From assembly GCA_017480325.1 (NCBI GenBank), contig JAFVAY010000015.1:17434-81433 (forward strand): a stretch of 64,000 nucleotides of DNA, in the 5' to 3' direction. Position 1 is the stretch's first letter. Every line of letters begins with the position of its first letter. Source of the stretch: Clostridiales bacterium. GTDB lineage: Bacteria > Bacillota > Clostridia > Saccharofermentanales > Saccharofermentanaceae. Shown here in pieces: positions 1 through 9,620 of the stretch. The position numbers were made by a program, and so were the translations under genes. The notes beneath the pieces are model-generated. The model was not told the origin of the DNA. It did not search any database and was given only the letters and a program-made list of their open reading frames with translations.

Positions 1-674
1 TAGATGCTGTCCGACTTAAGAACTACCTGCCAGCCCTCCTTCACTCCTCCCGCAGGCGCGAAAATATAATAATGTCCGTCTCTCTTATATAGCCTGGGCC
101 CTTCGGTAGTAGTGTTTCCGTCAGAAGCACCGTCGTATACTTGGGTCCTCTCTCCGAGAAGCCTTCTTCCGTCGACCGACATCTCGGTAATATAAAGCAC
201 GTTGTTATATCCGGTCCTGGACTTTGCTACGGCATTCACAAGATAAGCGCGTCCGTCATCATCCCAGAAAGGACATGGATCGATCATCCCCTTGCCTTCC
301 ATCAGAAGTCGGGGCTCACTCCATTTACCTCGAGGCTCAAGAGAAGACGTAACAAATATCCCCTCATCCGGAATGGGGAAGAAAATATAATAAACCCCGT
401 TATTAAGCCTTATAGAAGGCGCCCAGACTCCCTTGCCGTACTGAGGTCTTCTGTCATCAGTAGGCTTACCCGGCAACTTGTGAATGGCGTAATTAATAAG
501 GTCCCAATTAATAAGATCCTTCGAGTACAGAATGGGAAGTCCCGGGATATTCCCGAAGCTTGAGGCAACCATATAGAATCCGTCCTCACCCTTTATGACA
601 TCAGGGTCGGAATAGTCTGTATATATGATGGGATTTCTGTATCTCCCGTTACCTAATTCAGCCTTCCAGATCAT
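1..674 (-). CDS. Glycoside hydrolase family 43 enzyme (partial, cut by window edge)
   Basis: The first 224 codons are in the window; the 3' end lies beyond position 1. The five-bladed-propeller GH43 signature is clear: an SDPDV motif with the likely catalytic base Asp23, a WAPS motif near residue 84, IDPCPFWDDDG with the pKa-modulating Asp132, and TTEGP with the likely general acid Glu191. Family members cleave beta-xylosyl or alpha-L-arabinofuranosyl linkages; in this pectin operon, removal of arabinan or xylan side chains is the natural inference. There is no signal peptide, so it should act on imported oligosaccharides. The ATG overlaps the end of the pectinesterase gene by 17 bp, which makes it the last visible gene of the uxaC operon. 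Substrate cannot be set from sequence alone. Confidence 0.88.
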   Translation of the reverse strand, partial: MIWKAELGNGRYRNPIIYTDYSDPDVIKGEDGFYMVASSFGNIPGLPILYSKDLINWDLINYAIHKLPGKPTDDRRPQYGKGVWAPSIRLNNGVYYIFFPIPDEGIFVTSSLEPRGKWSEPRLLMEGKGMIDPCPFWDDDGRAYLVNAVAKSRTGYNNVLYITEMSVDGRRLLGERTQVYDGASDGNTTTEGPRLYKRDGHYYIFAPAGGVKEGWQVVLKSDSI

Positions 675-1422
675 GTCTCACCCACGACGGTCTCCTCGCA
701 CCCTCAGAGCCGGGTCCGTAGGATCCGTACTCCTCGAACACCACTGTGCTTCTCCGGCTCTCATCTCCCCAGTCGTCGAAGCCGACCTTGCTGATATGCG
801 AATCAAGATAACAATTCTGAAGTCTAACCTTACCGTATCTGCGCCACGGCCTCGCGATATATACGCTCTCGTCCTCTACCGTCCCAGTCCTTAAAAATCT
901 GCAATTTCTCGCCACGAATCCCTCTTTAACATCCTGAGGTGTCGAAGGGGCGAATACGTAACCGGACTCGTTACTTATGAATGTGCAGTCATCGAAGTAC
1001 GCCGTGGCTCCCCCGAAGACGAAGTCCACACTTCCCTCTATAACGCAGTTCTTGATATGAAAGACTCGTCTCGTTCTCGGTTCATCCTTCTTCGGTCCGA
1101 TGAAGCCGTCCTTCTCGTGCTCGCGTATCGGTAGCGGAGCCAGGAAAAGCGTATCCTGATGGCCTCTTATTATACAGTTCTGAAGAGTGATATCGTCGCC
1201 GTCAAGATACAGCGCGATAGCCTGTCCCTTCTCCTTGCCGCTTCCCGCAGTATTCTCGAAGGTACATCCTTCGAATACAAGTCCGCTTCCGTCGACTAAG
1301 ACTGTAGCGGTCCTGAAGGTATGATATGATTTACCGTCTGGGTGGATCGCTCTCGCGTACAGGTCTCCGGAGAAGGTCTCCCCGGTGAAGGTCCTGTCGG
1401 TATCCGAGAGCAGGTAATTCAT
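658..1422 (-). CDS. Pectin methylesterase (carbohydrate esterase family 8), apparently cytoplasmic
   Basis: Hydrolyses methyl esters of galacturonan. From the ATG at 1422 (254 aa) the CE8 motifs are GHQDTL at 87-92 (acid/base Asp90), GSVDFVFG at 130-137 (nucleophile Asp133) and a later ARPWR with the substrate-binding Arg. The reading frame is open to an upstream ATG at 1461, but 1422 forms a TGATG overlap with the preceding esterase stop, which I prefer. Most pectinesterases are secreted; this one has no signal peptide and begins almost directly in the beta-helix, so it is short for the family. It probably de-esterifies imported methylated oligogalacturonides before UxaC and the Kdu enzymes act. 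Confidence 0.9.
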   Translation of the reverse strand: MNYLLSDTDRTFTGETFSGDLYARAIHPDGKSYHTFRTATVLVDGSGLVFEGCTFENTAGSGKEKGQAIALYLDGDDITLQNCIIRGHQDTLFLAPLPIREHEKDGFIGPKKDEPRTRRVFHIKNCVIEGSVDFVFGGATAYFDDCTFISNESGYVFAPSTPQDVKEGFVARNCRFLRTGTVEDESVYIARPWRRYGKVRLQNCYLDSHISKVGFDDWGDESRRSTVVFEEYGSYGPGSEGARRPSWVRHDLEG

Positions 1423-2189
1423 CAGAAGCGTCCGATCCAGGTGTGGAGCAGATCGATCCACGGGGTCACGGTCGCTTCCACATTCTTATCGTTCTCGCTT
1501 GAAGTCAACTTAGTTCCAAGGGAAAGCCCGTGAGTACCCCTGGCGAAAAGATGATACTCGACGGGCACACCCTTGTCTATGAGTGCATTTACAAAGTAAA
1601 TCGAATTCTGAACAGGCACATCCATGTCCTCGAAGGTGTGCCAGATAAACGTCCTGGGCATAGACTCATGCACAAGCTTCTCGAGAGAGAATTCATCCTT
1701 ACGCTCTTCATAGGAATCTCCCAGAAGATGCTTGAAGGAACCTTCGTGTGCATATTCGCCTGATGTGATGACAGGATAGCTTAAAGCCAAGCCGTCGATC
1801 ATGCCCTTGTGTTGTATGGTATAAAGCGCCGCCAGATGGCCTCCGGCAGAGAAGCCGAGAAGAATTACTCTCCCGGTATCCACATGCCATTCCTCTGCGT
1901 TATCTCTTATGATGTGTACGAGCTTATCGACCTCCTTAACAGGAGTGGGATAAACAGCGGGAGCTACAGAATAGCGAAGCACCGCCACGTTATAGCCCAT
2001 CGACAGGAGCTTAAACGCGACAGGATCTGCCTCTCTGTCAGATGTGTGATCGTAGCCTCCGCCGGGAAGTATTATCACCACAGGTCTGTCGACGATCTCA
2101 AGCCTCGGCGAATACTCGTAGCCGTAGAATACGGCATAGGCCGAAGGCAAAGATCCCTCACATCTGATGTCTATTCTCTGGCAGTTCAT
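1422..2189 (-). CDS. Alpha/beta hydrolase, acetyl-esterase type
   Basis: A 255-residue esterase/lipase-like alpha/beta hydrolase. The oxyanion-hole motif LPGGGY lies at 41-46, the nucleophile elbow GFSAG at 112-116 (Ser114), the likely acidic residue at Asp190 (MDVPV), and the catalytic His at 220 (GTHG). No signal peptide. Related BD-FAE and acetylxylan esterases remove acetyl groups from sugars; sitting between kduD and the pectinesterase, it may deacetylate pectin oligomers in the cytoplasm. It lies 14 bp downstream of kduD and its stop overlaps the pectinesterase start. The ribosome site is weak, suggesting coupling to the genes before it. A general carboxylesterase cannot be excluded. 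Confidence 0.82.
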   Translation of the reverse strand: MNCQRIDIRCEGSLPSAYAVFYGYEYSPRLEIVDRPVVIILPGGGYDHTSDREADPVAFKLLSMGYNVAVLRYSVAPAVYPTPVKEVDKLVHIIRDNAEEWHVDTGRVILLGFSAGGHLAALYTIQHKGMIDGLALSYPVITSGEYAHEGSFKHLLGDSYEERKDEFSLEKLVHESMPRTFIWHTFEDMDVPVQNSIYFVNALIDKGVPVEYHLFARGTHGLSLGTKLTSSENDKNVEATVTPWIDLLHTWIGRF

Positions 2190-2203
2190 AAAGATCCGTT
2201 ATA

Positions 2204-3067
2204 TCAGTCGTTGACCTTGATATCGAACTCTTCTTCGTCCTTGAACTTGGACTCGTCGAGGTTGCTGGGATCCTGACCGATATAAGCGGAGATACCACCG
2301 TCGATATAGACTACCTGACCGTTTACAAAGTCAGATGCGGGAGATGCGAGGAATACTGCAAGTCCCATCAGATCCTCTGTGTGACCCCAACGCTGTGCGG
2401 GAGTCTTGGACCTTATGAATCTGTCGAAGGGATGCATTGATCCGTCTGCCTGCTTCTCACGAAGAGGTGCGGTCTGAGGAGTGGCGATATAGCCGGGACC
2501 TATTGCATTACACTGAATGTTGTACTGACCGTATTCGGAGCAGATGTTTCTTGTGAGCATCTTGAGACCGCCCTTTGCTGCCGCGTATGCGGATACGGTC
2601 TCACGGCCGAATTCGCTCATCATGGAGCAGGCGTTGATGATCTTACCGGAGCCTCTCTCGATCATGGAAGGGAGTACTGCCTTAGCGCAGATGAAGGGTC
2701 CTGTCAGATCGATGTCGATGACCTTCTGCCAGTCCGCCACATCCATCTCCACCATAGGAATTCTCTTAATGATACCTGCGTTATTAACGAGGATATCGAT
2801 AGGTCCTACATTCTCCTCCACATCCTTAACGAACTTAAGGACCTGATCCTCCTTGGTGACATCGCAGATCGCGCCGTAAGCGTCGATGCCTGCCGCCTTA
2901 TATGCTTCCATACCGCGTGCGTGATGCTCAGGGTTAACGTCGTTGAATACGATCTTCGCGCCTGCTTCGGCGAATGCCTTGGCGTATGCGAAGCCTAAGC
3001 CGTAGGATGCACCCGTTACCCATGCTACCTTACCGTCGAGTCTGAACTTATCAAGAATACCGGCCAT
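2204..3067 (-). CDS. kduD: 2-dehydro-3-deoxy-D-gluconate 5-dehydrogenase (SDR family)
   Basis: Reduces 2,5-diketo-3-deoxygluconate to 2-keto-3-deoxygluconate (KDG) using NAD(P)H, the second step for unsaturated galacturonate. It is a classical short-chain dehydrogenase: TGASYGLG at 18-25, NNAG at 95-98, Ser148 and the catalytic Tyr161-x3-Lys165. At 287 residues it is about 30 longer than Escherichia coli KduD because of an acidic C-terminal tail. A GGAGG ribosome site precedes the ATG. The assignment over gluconate 5-dehydrogenase rests on the adjacent kduI and the uxaABC genes. Confidence 0.93.
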   Translation of the reverse strand: MAGILDKFRLDGKVAWVTGASYGLGFAYAKAFAEAGAKIVFNDVNPEHHARGMEAYKAAGIDAYGAICDVTKEDQVLKFVKDVEENVGPIDILVNNAGIIKRIPMVEMDVADWQKVIDIDLTGPFICAKAVLPSMIERGSGKIINACSMMSEFGRETVSAYAAAKGGLKMLTRNICSEYGQYNIQCNAIGPGYIATPQTAPLREKQADGSMHPFDRFIRSKTPAQRWGHTEDLMGLAVFLASPASDFVNGQVVYIDGGISAYIGQDPSNLDESKFKDEEEFDIKVND

Positions 3068-3101
3068 GTTAATTACCTCCGAATTATTTGTTGATTACTG
3101 A

Positions 3102-3965
3102 TTACAAAAGGTCCTGATTACGAACGTCGTCCATATCATCGAAGTCCTGGTTCTCTCCTACCATACCCCAGATAAAGGTGTAGTTTCTGGAACCTGAACC
3201 TGAATGAATGGACCAGCTCGGGCTTATTACCGCCTGCTCATTACGCATAACGATATGACGTGTCTCCGTAGGCTCACCCATGTAGTGCATAACGAAGGCA
3301 TCCTCGGGAAGATCGAAGTACAGATAGACCTCCATTCTTCTGTCGTGCGTGTGACAGGGCATCGTGTTCCATACGCTTCCGGGTACAAGCTCGGTCATAC
3401 CCATCTCGAGCTGGCAGCTCTCCACCTGACCCGGGAGAATGTACTTGTTGATGGTTCTCTCGTTGGAATCCTGAAGACAACCTAAGTGCTTCTTGTTCTC
3501 CTCTTTAATAATTACCACATCCTCAGAAGGGGTACCCTCTCTTTTAATCAGCACCGTGGGATATGTGGTGTGTGCAGGAGCGGAATTGATATAGAACTTA
3601 GCAGGTGAATCAGCACTTACGCTCTCGAATACTATGTCCTTCTTACCCATGCCGATGTACATTCCCTCACGGGCACCGACCTCATAGACCTTACCGTCGA
3701 TGATGATCTTGCCTGCGCCGCCGATATTGATGACACCCATTTCGCGACGCTCGAGGAAGTACTGTGCGCGAAGCTCGTCTCCGGCTTCAAGCTTCAATGA
3801 CTTGGTAACGGGTGTCGCCGAACCTGTGATTATTCTGTCGATGTGACTGTAGACAAGATAGATCTCATCCTCGCGGAATACCTTCTCGATAAGGAACTCC
3901 TCACGAAGTCTCTTAGTATCGTAATTCTTAACGTCCTTAGGGCTTGCTGCTGTTCTTAATTCCAT
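3102..3965 (-). CDS. kduI: 5-keto-4-deoxyuronate isomerase
   Basis: Converts 5-keto-4-deoxyuronate, formed from the unsaturated uronic acid released by pectate lyases, into 2,5-diketo-3-deoxygluconate. It is a cupin-fold zinc enzyme: the metal ligands known from E. coli KduI match His205, His207, Glu212 (within [11 protein letters not shown]) and His254 (SIHSG). Its 287 residues are close to the usual length. Start ATG has an AGAGG site. It lies between uxaA (19 bp) and kduD (34 bp) in one operon, so galacturonate and unsaturated galacturonate degradation are co-expressed. Confidence 0.96.
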   Translation of the reverse strand: MELRTAASPKDVKNYDTKRLREEFLIEKVFREDEIYLVYSHIDRIITGSATPVTKSLKLEAGDELRAQYFLERREMGVINIGGAGKIIIDGKVYEVGAREGMYIGMGKKDIVFESVSADSPAKFYINSAPAHTTYPTVLIKREGTPSEDVVIIKEENKKHLGCLQDSNERTINKYILPGQVESCQLEMGMTELVPGSVWNTMPCHTHDRRMEVYLYFDLPEDAFVMHYMGEPTETRHIVMRNEQAVISPSWSIHSGSGSRNYTFIWGMVGENQDFDDMDDVRNQDLL

Positions 3966-3984
3966 TGTTTCTTCCTCTCGTTTC

Positions 3985-5463
3985 TTATAATATTACGCCG
4001 TCTTTGAATATCGATATCTCGCGGCAACCGTGCTCCTCGGTGTTGGTCTTTCTTCCGCTCGCGACCTCTACTACATAATCCAGAAGTCTCTCTGCGGCCT
4101 CATCCAGATCCTCACCCTCGGCAATAGTGCCTGCATTGAAGTCGATCCAATTACCCTTCTTATTATACAGTGCGGAATTGGTCGATATCTTGACTGTTGG
4201 TGCCGGTGCTCCGAAGGGTGTTCCTCTTCCTGTAGTAAAGAGAATAAGGTGTGCACCGGATGCAGTTAATGCAGTACTGCTGACAAGATCATTGCCGGGA
4301 CCTGTCAGAACATTAAGTCCCTTCTTGACCACAGGCTGAGCAAATGACAGCACATCTACTATCTGAGCACTTCCGCCCTTCTGAACGCAGCCACAGGACT
4401 TATCCTCGAGGGTCGTAATGCCCCCTTCCTTATTACCGGGACTCGGGTTCTCATACACCACCTGTCCGTGGGAAACAAAGTACTGCTTGAAGTCGTTTAC
4501 CATATCGACTGCCTTGTTAAAGATATCCTCATTCTCGCATCTTGCCAGAAGGATATTCTCCGCGCCGAACATCTCGGGGACCTCGGTCAATACGGTGGAA
4601 CCGCCCAGTGATATGATCCTGTCAGAGAATCTTCCTACCAGAGGGTTCGCGGTGATACCCGACAGACCGTCCGAGCCTCCGCACTTCATGCCTACGACCA
4701 GCTCACTTACAGGTATCTTCTCTCTTACAAATTTCTTAGCGTAGGCTGCAAGCTCCTCTACGAGCTTAACGCCGTCTTCTACCTCATCCTCGCTCTCCTG
4801 ACACTTAAGGAACTTAACTCTGTCAGGGTTATAGGAGCCGAGCGCCTCGAGGAACATATCATGTGTCAGATTCTCACACCCGAGCTCCACGCACAGAACT
4901 GCACCTGCATTGGGATGTTTAACAAGAGCTGACAGAAGCTTCTTTGTGTTGCTAAGATCATCCCCAAGCTGCGAGCAACCGAAGGGATGAGGGAAATAAT
5001 AGATACCGTCAAGCGAACCGTCTACAAGATTCTGAGTCTGCTCTACTATCTGCTTGGAGATCGAATTGACGCAGCCGACAATCGGAATGATCCATATCTC
5101 ATTACGGATCGCAGATCTTCCGTCCTCGCGCTTATAGCCCATGAAGTATCTTTCTTTAGTCTCAGGAAGCTCGTATACCTGATGATCGTATACATACTCA
5201 CCGCCTTCACTGAGACGGGTCTTAACATTGTGCGTATGTACCCAGGATCCTACTTCGATCGACTTAGTAGCAGCCGCAATAGGGTTGCCGTACTTGATAA
5301 CGGACTCACCCTCGGAGATAGGACTTATAGCGATCTTATGACCGCGTCTTATATCCTCAGAGACGGTAATGCTTCTTCCGTCAACCTCGATACCGGTACC
5401 CTTACTGATATCTGAAAGAGCAACTACCACATTATCCTTGGGATGTATCTTAATGGTAAGCAT
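3985..5463 (-). CDS. uxaA: Altronate dehydratase
   Basis: Dehydrates D-altronate to KDG. The protein (492 aa from ATG 5463) has an N-terminal SAF domain (about residues 1-95) and the large UxaA/GarD catalytic domain, with a Cys-rich motif [10 protein letters not shown] toward the C-terminal third that suits the Fe-dependent family. An in-frame TTG at 5466 would add one residue, but the ATG at 5463 has an AGGAG site nine bases upstream and forms a TGATG overlap with the uxaB stop. Length matches E. coli UxaA. Confidence 0.96.
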   Translation of the reverse strand: MLTIKIHPKDNVVVALSDISKGTGIEVDGRSITVSEDIRRGHKIAISPISEGESVIKYGNPIAAATKSIEVGSWVHTHNVKTRLSEGGEYVYDHQVYELPETKERYFMGYKREDGRSAIRNEIWIIPIVGCVNSISKQIVEQTQNLVDGSLDGIYYFPHPFGCSQLGDDLSNTKKLLSALVKHPNAGAVLCVELGCENLTHDMFLEALGSYNPDRVKFLKCQESEDEVEDGVKLVEELAAYAKKFVREKIPVSELVVGMKCGGSDGLSGITANPLVGRFSDRIISLGGSTVLTEVPEMFGAENILLARCENEDIFNKAVDMVNDFKQYFVSHGQVVYENPSPGNKEGGITTLEDKSCGCVQKGGSAQIVDVLSFAQPVVKKGLNVLTGPGNDLVSSTALTASGAHLILFTTGRGTPFGAPAPTVKISTNSALYNKKGNWIDFNAGTIAEGEDLDEAAERLLDYVVEVASGRKTNTEEHGCREISIFKDGVIL

Positions 5464-6950
5464 CAAAGAACACTCCTGTACGCTGCCTCGACACCTTCCT
5501 CGCGGATAAGCTTCAGGTCAGCTGTTACCTTCTCGGTCAGACCGTCAATAGTAGTCATGTCCATATCCCACATCTTGGTATAGGAGAGAACATCCTTGAC
5601 CAGAGTCTCATCGTCCCTGTCCTTGTGATCGTAGAAGAACTCGAGGACATATCTGTCGTCCTGAGCCTTGTACTCATTACCTGCGGGACGCTTCAGCACA
5701 AGGCCGTCATCCTCAAGCCTCTTAATATCCGAGGAATAGAATGCAATGTATGCTGCAAGGCTCATGGTAAGCGCCTCGGGAAGCTTGCCGAACTTATCGA
5801 TATAGTCCAGGAAGGAGGGCATATTTCTCGCCTTCCACTTGGATGTGGAATTCAATGAGATAGAGAGAAGCTGATGATCTACGAAGGGGTTATTGAATCT
5901 GTCTGTAACCGCCTCGGCAAAGGCATCGCACTCGTCCTTGGGAAGAGGAAGCACCGGGATGACCTCATCGTAGAGCATCTTATTCATGAAGCCGTGAATA
6001 GCCTCATTCTTCATACAGTCGCGAACGATATCCTGACCTGCAAGATATGCACCGAGTACGAAGCCAGTGTGTGCGCCGTTAAGGATACGAACCTTACGCT
6101 TCTTATAAGGAACCACGTCAGGAACTACGTGCACATTAAGGCCTGCTTTCTTAAAGGGAAGCTGATCCTCGAGCTCCTTAGGACCTTCGATGTACCACAC
6201 GCCGAAGATCTCACCGACATCGAGGAGTGCATCCTCGTATCCGTTCTCTTCATTAAGCCTTGAGAGCTCCTCGGGGTCTCTGATCCTTCCGGGAACGATC
6301 CTGTCTACGAGAGTAGAGCAGAACAGATTCTCTTCATTGATCCATGTCTTAAAGTCATCGCCCCAGCCCCAGTCATCGATATGCATGTTGATAATCTTCT
6401 GAAGCTCTTTACCGTTATTATCAATAAGCTCACAGGACAGAACGGCAACACCCTTCTTCCCTGCCTTGAATCTCTCATTGAGAAGCACCGCCAGCTTAGC
6501 CGGGAAGGATACGGGCGGGATCTGATCCGGCTTCGAATCAGGATCATATACGATACCGGCTTCAGTTGTATTACTGGTTACAAACTCGAGGTCATCGCTC
6601 TTGGCGATCTCGATCACCTTGTCCCACTCTACGTAAGGGTTATAGCACTTATCTACGACGGAGATGACACGCTTGAGATTGACCCTCTCTCCCTTATCCG
6701 AGCCTCTCAGATAAAGTGTGTAAAGGCCCTCCTGGGAATTAATGATATCAGTAAGGCCACTTCCTATAGGCTGTACCAATGCCACCTTGCCGTTCCAGTC
6801 GGCAGTCTCGTTGGAATCGTCAAAGAAGTAATCAACGAAGGCTCTCAGGAAATTGCCCTCTCCGAACTGCAGCACCTTAACCGGCGCCTCCTTCTTTATA
6901 TAACCTGTGTAGCCACTCTTCTCCAGTACTTCGTAATTAAGCTTTTCCAT
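5463..6950 (-). CDS. uxaB: Tagaturonate reductase (altronate oxidoreductase)
   Basis: NADH-dependent reduction of D-tagaturonate to D-altronate, the second step of the isomerase route for galacturonate. A 495-residue member of the long-chain mannitol dehydrogenase family, with the nucleotide-binding LQFGEGNFLRAF motif near residue 30 and the catalytic-region Lys and Asn/His in RKVRILNGAHT near residue 290. The neighbours uxaA and uxaC support UxaB over mannonate oxidoreductase UxuB. It starts 21 bp after uxaC with a GAGGGG site and overlaps uxaA by one base. Confidence 0.95.
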   Translation of the reverse strand: MEKLNYEVLEKSGYTGYIKKEAPVKVLQFGEGNFLRAFVDYFFDDSNETADWNGKVALVQPIGSGLTDIINSQEGLYTLYLRGSDKGERVNLKRVISVVDKCYNPYVEWDKVIEIAKSDDLEFVTSNTTEAGIVYDPDSKPDQIPPVSFPAKLAVLLNERFKAGKKGVAVLSCELIDNNGKELQKIINMHIDDWGWGDDFKTWINEENLFCSTLVDRIVPGRIRDPEELSRLNEENGYEDALLDVGEIFGVWYIEGPKELEDQLPFKKAGLNVHVVPDVVPYKKRKVRILNGAHTGFVLGAYLAGQDIVRDCMKNEAIHGFMNKMLYDEVIPVLPLPKDECDAFAEAVTDRFNNPFVDHQLLSISLNSTSKWKARNMPSFLDYIDKFGKLPEALTMSLAAYIAFYSSDIKRLEDDGLVLKRPAGNEYKAQDDRYVLEFFYDHKDRDDETLVKDVLSYTKMWDMDMTTIDGLTEKVTADLKLIREEGVEAAYRSVL

Positions 6951-6971
6951 TGTAATTACCCCTCGTTATTA

Positions 6972-8402
6972 TCAGATTCCGAAATATCTTTCTGCGTTAT
7001 AGTAGGAGATACCCTCTACTATCTTCTTCAGGGAAGCATCGTTGTTAGGATACTCTCCATCCTCTACCCACTTACCGATCAGGTTACATGCGATACGTCT
7101 GAAGTAATCGTGTCTTGTGTAAGACAGGAAAGATCTGGAGTCAGTAAGCATGCCGACGAAGTTGCCAAGAAGACCTAAGTTACCGAGCGCCTTCATCTGC
7201 TCCTCCATTCCGTCCTTCGTGTCGAGGAACCACCATGCGGCGCCAAGCTGCATCTTCCCCGGGATCTCGTAGGACTGGAAGGCTCCGAGACATGTGGTGA
7301 TCTGGTTGAAGTCGTTGTGATCCAACGAGAACACGATAGTCTTAGGAAGCTCATTTGTCTTATCAAGCTCAGAGAAGAACGCTGCAAGTTCGTTATAGCA
7401 GTTGCTCTTGGCGATCATGTCGAAGCCCGTGTCGGGTCCTTCGATCTTGAACATTCTCTCGTTTATATTTCTTGTGCAGGAGTAGTGTATCTCCATTACG
7501 ATGTTTTCCTTACGGTACTTTCTCGCGAGGTAAAGAAGGATAGTTGTCTGATACTTCTCCGCTTCTTCCGTGGTAATGGATTCGCCTCTCATGACCTTAG
7601 CGAGGATCTCGTCTGCTTCGCTGATGTCACAGGGTCTGAACATAACGTAATCTATGCCGTGATCGGATGCTCTGCAGCCGTGCTTCTTAAAGAAATCGAT
7701 TCTCTCTCCCAAAGCGTCGCAAACCTCCTGAGCACTTGTTAAAGTCTCCTTGCCTACGCTTGCCGCGAGCTTGTTAATGTACTCTACGAAGCCGTCCTTA
7801 TTGATATTGATTGCCTTGTCTGGACGGAAGGAAGGACATACCACGAAGCCCAGATCTTCCTTAGCAAGAAGCTCGTGATACTCGAGCGTATCGATAGGAT
7901 CATCGGTCGTTCCGACGTACTTAACATTGGAGCTTCTGATAATTCCTCTAACGGAAAGATTAGGATCGTTCTGAAGCTTATCTGTGGTTATCTTCCATAT
8001 CTTCTCTGCATTCTCGGGAGTCAGAGGCTCTTCGATACCGAAGTACTTCTTAAGCTCAAGGTTAGACCAGTGATACATGGGATTACCGATAGCCATCTCC
8101 AGCGCCTTCGCGAACTCGAGGAACTTATCGTAAGGTGCGGCATCACCGGTGATCTTCTCTTCTAAGGTTCCGTTCGATCTCATAAGTCTCCACTTATAGT
8201 GATCGCCGAAGTAGGATCCGTCGGGGTTCATTCCTCCCAGCCATATCTGCGCGATATTATCGTATCTTCTGTCCTCATAAATCTCCTTAGGGGATATATG
8301 GCAGTGATAGTCGATGATGGGAAGATCCTTGGCGTAGTCGTGATACAGATGCTTTGCCGTATCGTTGCCGAGGATAAAGTCGCTGTCCATGAAAGCTCTC
8401 AT
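6972..8402 (-). CDS. uxaC: Uronate isomerase (glucuronate/galacturonate isomerase)
   Basis: Isomerises D-galacturonate to D-tagaturonate (and glucuronate to fructuronate). The frame is open to 8495, but the ATG at 8402 has an AAGGAG site six bases away and starts the conserved N-terminus (MRAFMDSDF), giving 476 aa as in other UxaC proteins. The amidohydrolase-like metal motif DYHCHI lies at residues 31-36. It is the first gene of the operon; the -10/-35 elements and a LacI-type operator lie just upstream within the longer frame, which also argues against the longer start. Confidence 0.96.
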   Translation of the reverse strand: MRAFMDSDFILGNDTAKHLYHDYAKDLPIIDYHCHISPKEIYEDRRYDNIAQIWLGGMNPDGSYFGDHYKWRLMRSNGTLEEKITGDAAPYDKFLEFAKALEMAIGNPMYHWSNLELKKYFGIEEPLTPENAEKIWKITTDKLQNDPNLSVRGIIRSSNVKYVGTTDDPIDTLEYHELLAKEDLGFVVCPSFRPDKAININKDGFVEYINKLAASVGKETLTSAQEVCDALGERIDFFKKHGCRASDHGIDYVMFRPCDISEADEILAKVMRGESITTEEAEKYQTTILLYLARKYRKENIVMEIHYSCTRNINERMFKIEGPDTGFDMIAKSNCYNELAAFFSELDKTNELPKTIVFSLDHNDFNQITTCLGAFQSYEIPGKMQLGAAWWFLDTKDGMEEQMKALGNLGLLGNFVGMLTDSRSFLSYTRHDYFRRIACNLIGKWVEDGEYPNNDASLKKIVEGISYYNAERYFGI

Positions 8403-8442
8403 ATTTACTTCTCCTTCGAGGGAAAATATCAAAAACGCATAT

Positions 8443-8456
8443 TGTAAGCGTTTACA
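8443..8456. promoter_or_regulatory. LacI-family operator before uxaC
   Basis: TGTAAGCGTTTACA, a near-palindrome with the central CG typical of LacI/GalR operators; it also fits the cre consensus TGWAANCGNTNWCA. It starts seven bases downstream of the uxaC -10 element, so a bound repressor would block transcription initiation. The same 14 bases recur before the lacI-type gene at 9565. Binding by that regulator is the simplest reading; CcpA-type catabolite control is the alternative. Confidence 0.85.
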
Positions 8457-8462
8457 TTTATA

Positions 8463-8491
8463 GTTATAAAGGTATTTCAGCTGTATGTCAA
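8463..8491 (-). promoter_or_regulatory. Promoter of the uxaC-kduD-GH43 operon
   Basis: On the minus strand, TTGACA (8486-8491), a 17-base spacer and TATAAC (8463-8468) make a near-consensus sigma-A promoter about 60 bp before the uxaC ATG. Confidence 0.85.
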
Positions 8492-8527
8492 CCAAAATTT
8501 GCTATTATTCTTAAAAATCTTCAGGAG

Positions 8528-9550
8528 CTAGAAATTCGTACTTCCGCGTTCGATCAGATCACACTTTACCGTTATCTTCCTGGGTATCTCAAGCTCCGGG
8601 TTCTCGAGCAGAGATATCATACGATCTACGGTGTCGTTACATATTTTCTCAGTCTTGTTATCTATGCTCGTCATCTCGGGCTCACATGCGATCGACATAG
8701 CAGAATTATTGTAGCCTACGATAGAGATATCCTCCGGCACCTTAAGTCCGCGTTCCATGGCATACTTATAAACGCCTAAGGCGATGTCATCATTAGTGGC
8801 GATAAAAGCGTCAGCATTCAACGATTTACGCGACAGAAGATAATCTCTTACCTTATGGATCCTGTTCTCCACATCAAGCTCCATCCCCTTCTTCAGAGTA
8901 ATGCCATTCTCTTTAAGAGCTTTCTCATAGCCCGCACGCTTCTTGTTAGCACTGTAGGAATGGGAATCTGTCAGAAATACGACCTTCTTATATCCGGACT
9001 TAATGAGTTTATCCGTGGCCTCGAATGTCGCATCGAGATCATCGCAGACCGAGGAGTATATCCCCTCCCCCTGAACGTTACCGTTGATGATGAATATCGG
9101 CACCTGTCTGGCCGCCTCTCTGATGTAATCAGTCTCTTCATCACTGTTGCCGGAGCCGGCATAGGTAGAGCCCACCAGGATAAGAGCGTCAACTCTTTTA
9201 GACAGAAGTAGCTCCACATGGCTCTTCTTACCTGTAAGCTCAAAGCCGCTGTTACTTAAGATACAGTTGTAGCCGTTACCTGCAAGACGCTGCTCCAGGA
9301 AAGCCACGGCAGATGACATATATGTATCCGATATCGTCGGAACAAGTATACCTATCGAATGCATGGTCTTAAGACCCAGCCCCTGAGCGAACACATTGGG
9401 AGTGTACCCCAGCTCATCTATGACCTTCATCACCTTCTCCCGGGTCTTGGAGGTTACCTTATCCGACCCATGCAAAACCCGCGACACCGTCGCAATGGAG
9501 ACATTGGCTTTATTAGCTACGTCGTATATCTTAATAGAATCGTCTTTCAT
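8528..9550 (-). CDS. LacI/GalR-family transcriptional regulator
   Basis: A 340-residue repressor with the N-terminal LacI helix-turn-helix (IYDVANKANVSIATVSRVLH, about residues 8-27), a hinge helix (NVFAQGL) and a periplasmic-binding-protein-like effector domain. It lies directly upstream of the uxaC operon promoter on the same strand. Identical operators occur downstream of its own promoter (9565) and the uxaC promoter (8443), so it probably represses itself and the galacturonate operon, with a uronate or degradation intermediate as inducer (inferred). Start ATG has a GAGGGG site. Confidence 0.93.
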   Translation of the reverse strand: MKDDSIKIYDVANKANVSIATVSRVLHGSDKVTSKTREKVMKVIDELGYTPNVFAQGLGLKTMHSIGILVPTISDTYMSSAVAFLEQRLAGNGYNCILSNSGFELTGKKSHVELLLSKRVDALILVGSTYAGSGNSDEETDYIREAARQVPIFIINGNVQGEGIYSSVCDDLDATFEATDKLIKSGYKKVVFLTDSHSYSANKKRAGYEKALKENGITLKKGMELDVENRIHKVRDYLLSRKSLNADAFIATNDDIALGVYKYAMERGLKVPEDISIVGYNNSAMSIACEPEMTSIDNKTEKICNDTVDRMISLLENPELEIPRKITVKCDLIERGSTNF

Positions 9551-9564
9551 TTCTGCCCCTCTTC

Positions 9565-9578
9565 TGTAAGCGTTTACA
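9565..9578. promoter_or_regulatory. LacI-family operator before the regulator gene
   Basis: A second, identical TGTAAGCGTTTACA, located 13 bases downstream of a minus-strand TATAAT (9592-9597) and 14 bases before the regulator ATG. The -35 region of this promoter (around 9615-9620) is poor. The position predicts autorepression. Confidence 0.83.
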
Positions 9579-9620
9579 TTCCCCTGAAGCGATTATAGTA
9601 CAAATTCCGATAATATAAAA

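Noticed and set aside
8403..8495. Longer N-terminus of uxaC
   Set aside because: It would place the promoter and operator inside the coding sequence, and the added residues do not resemble UxaC.
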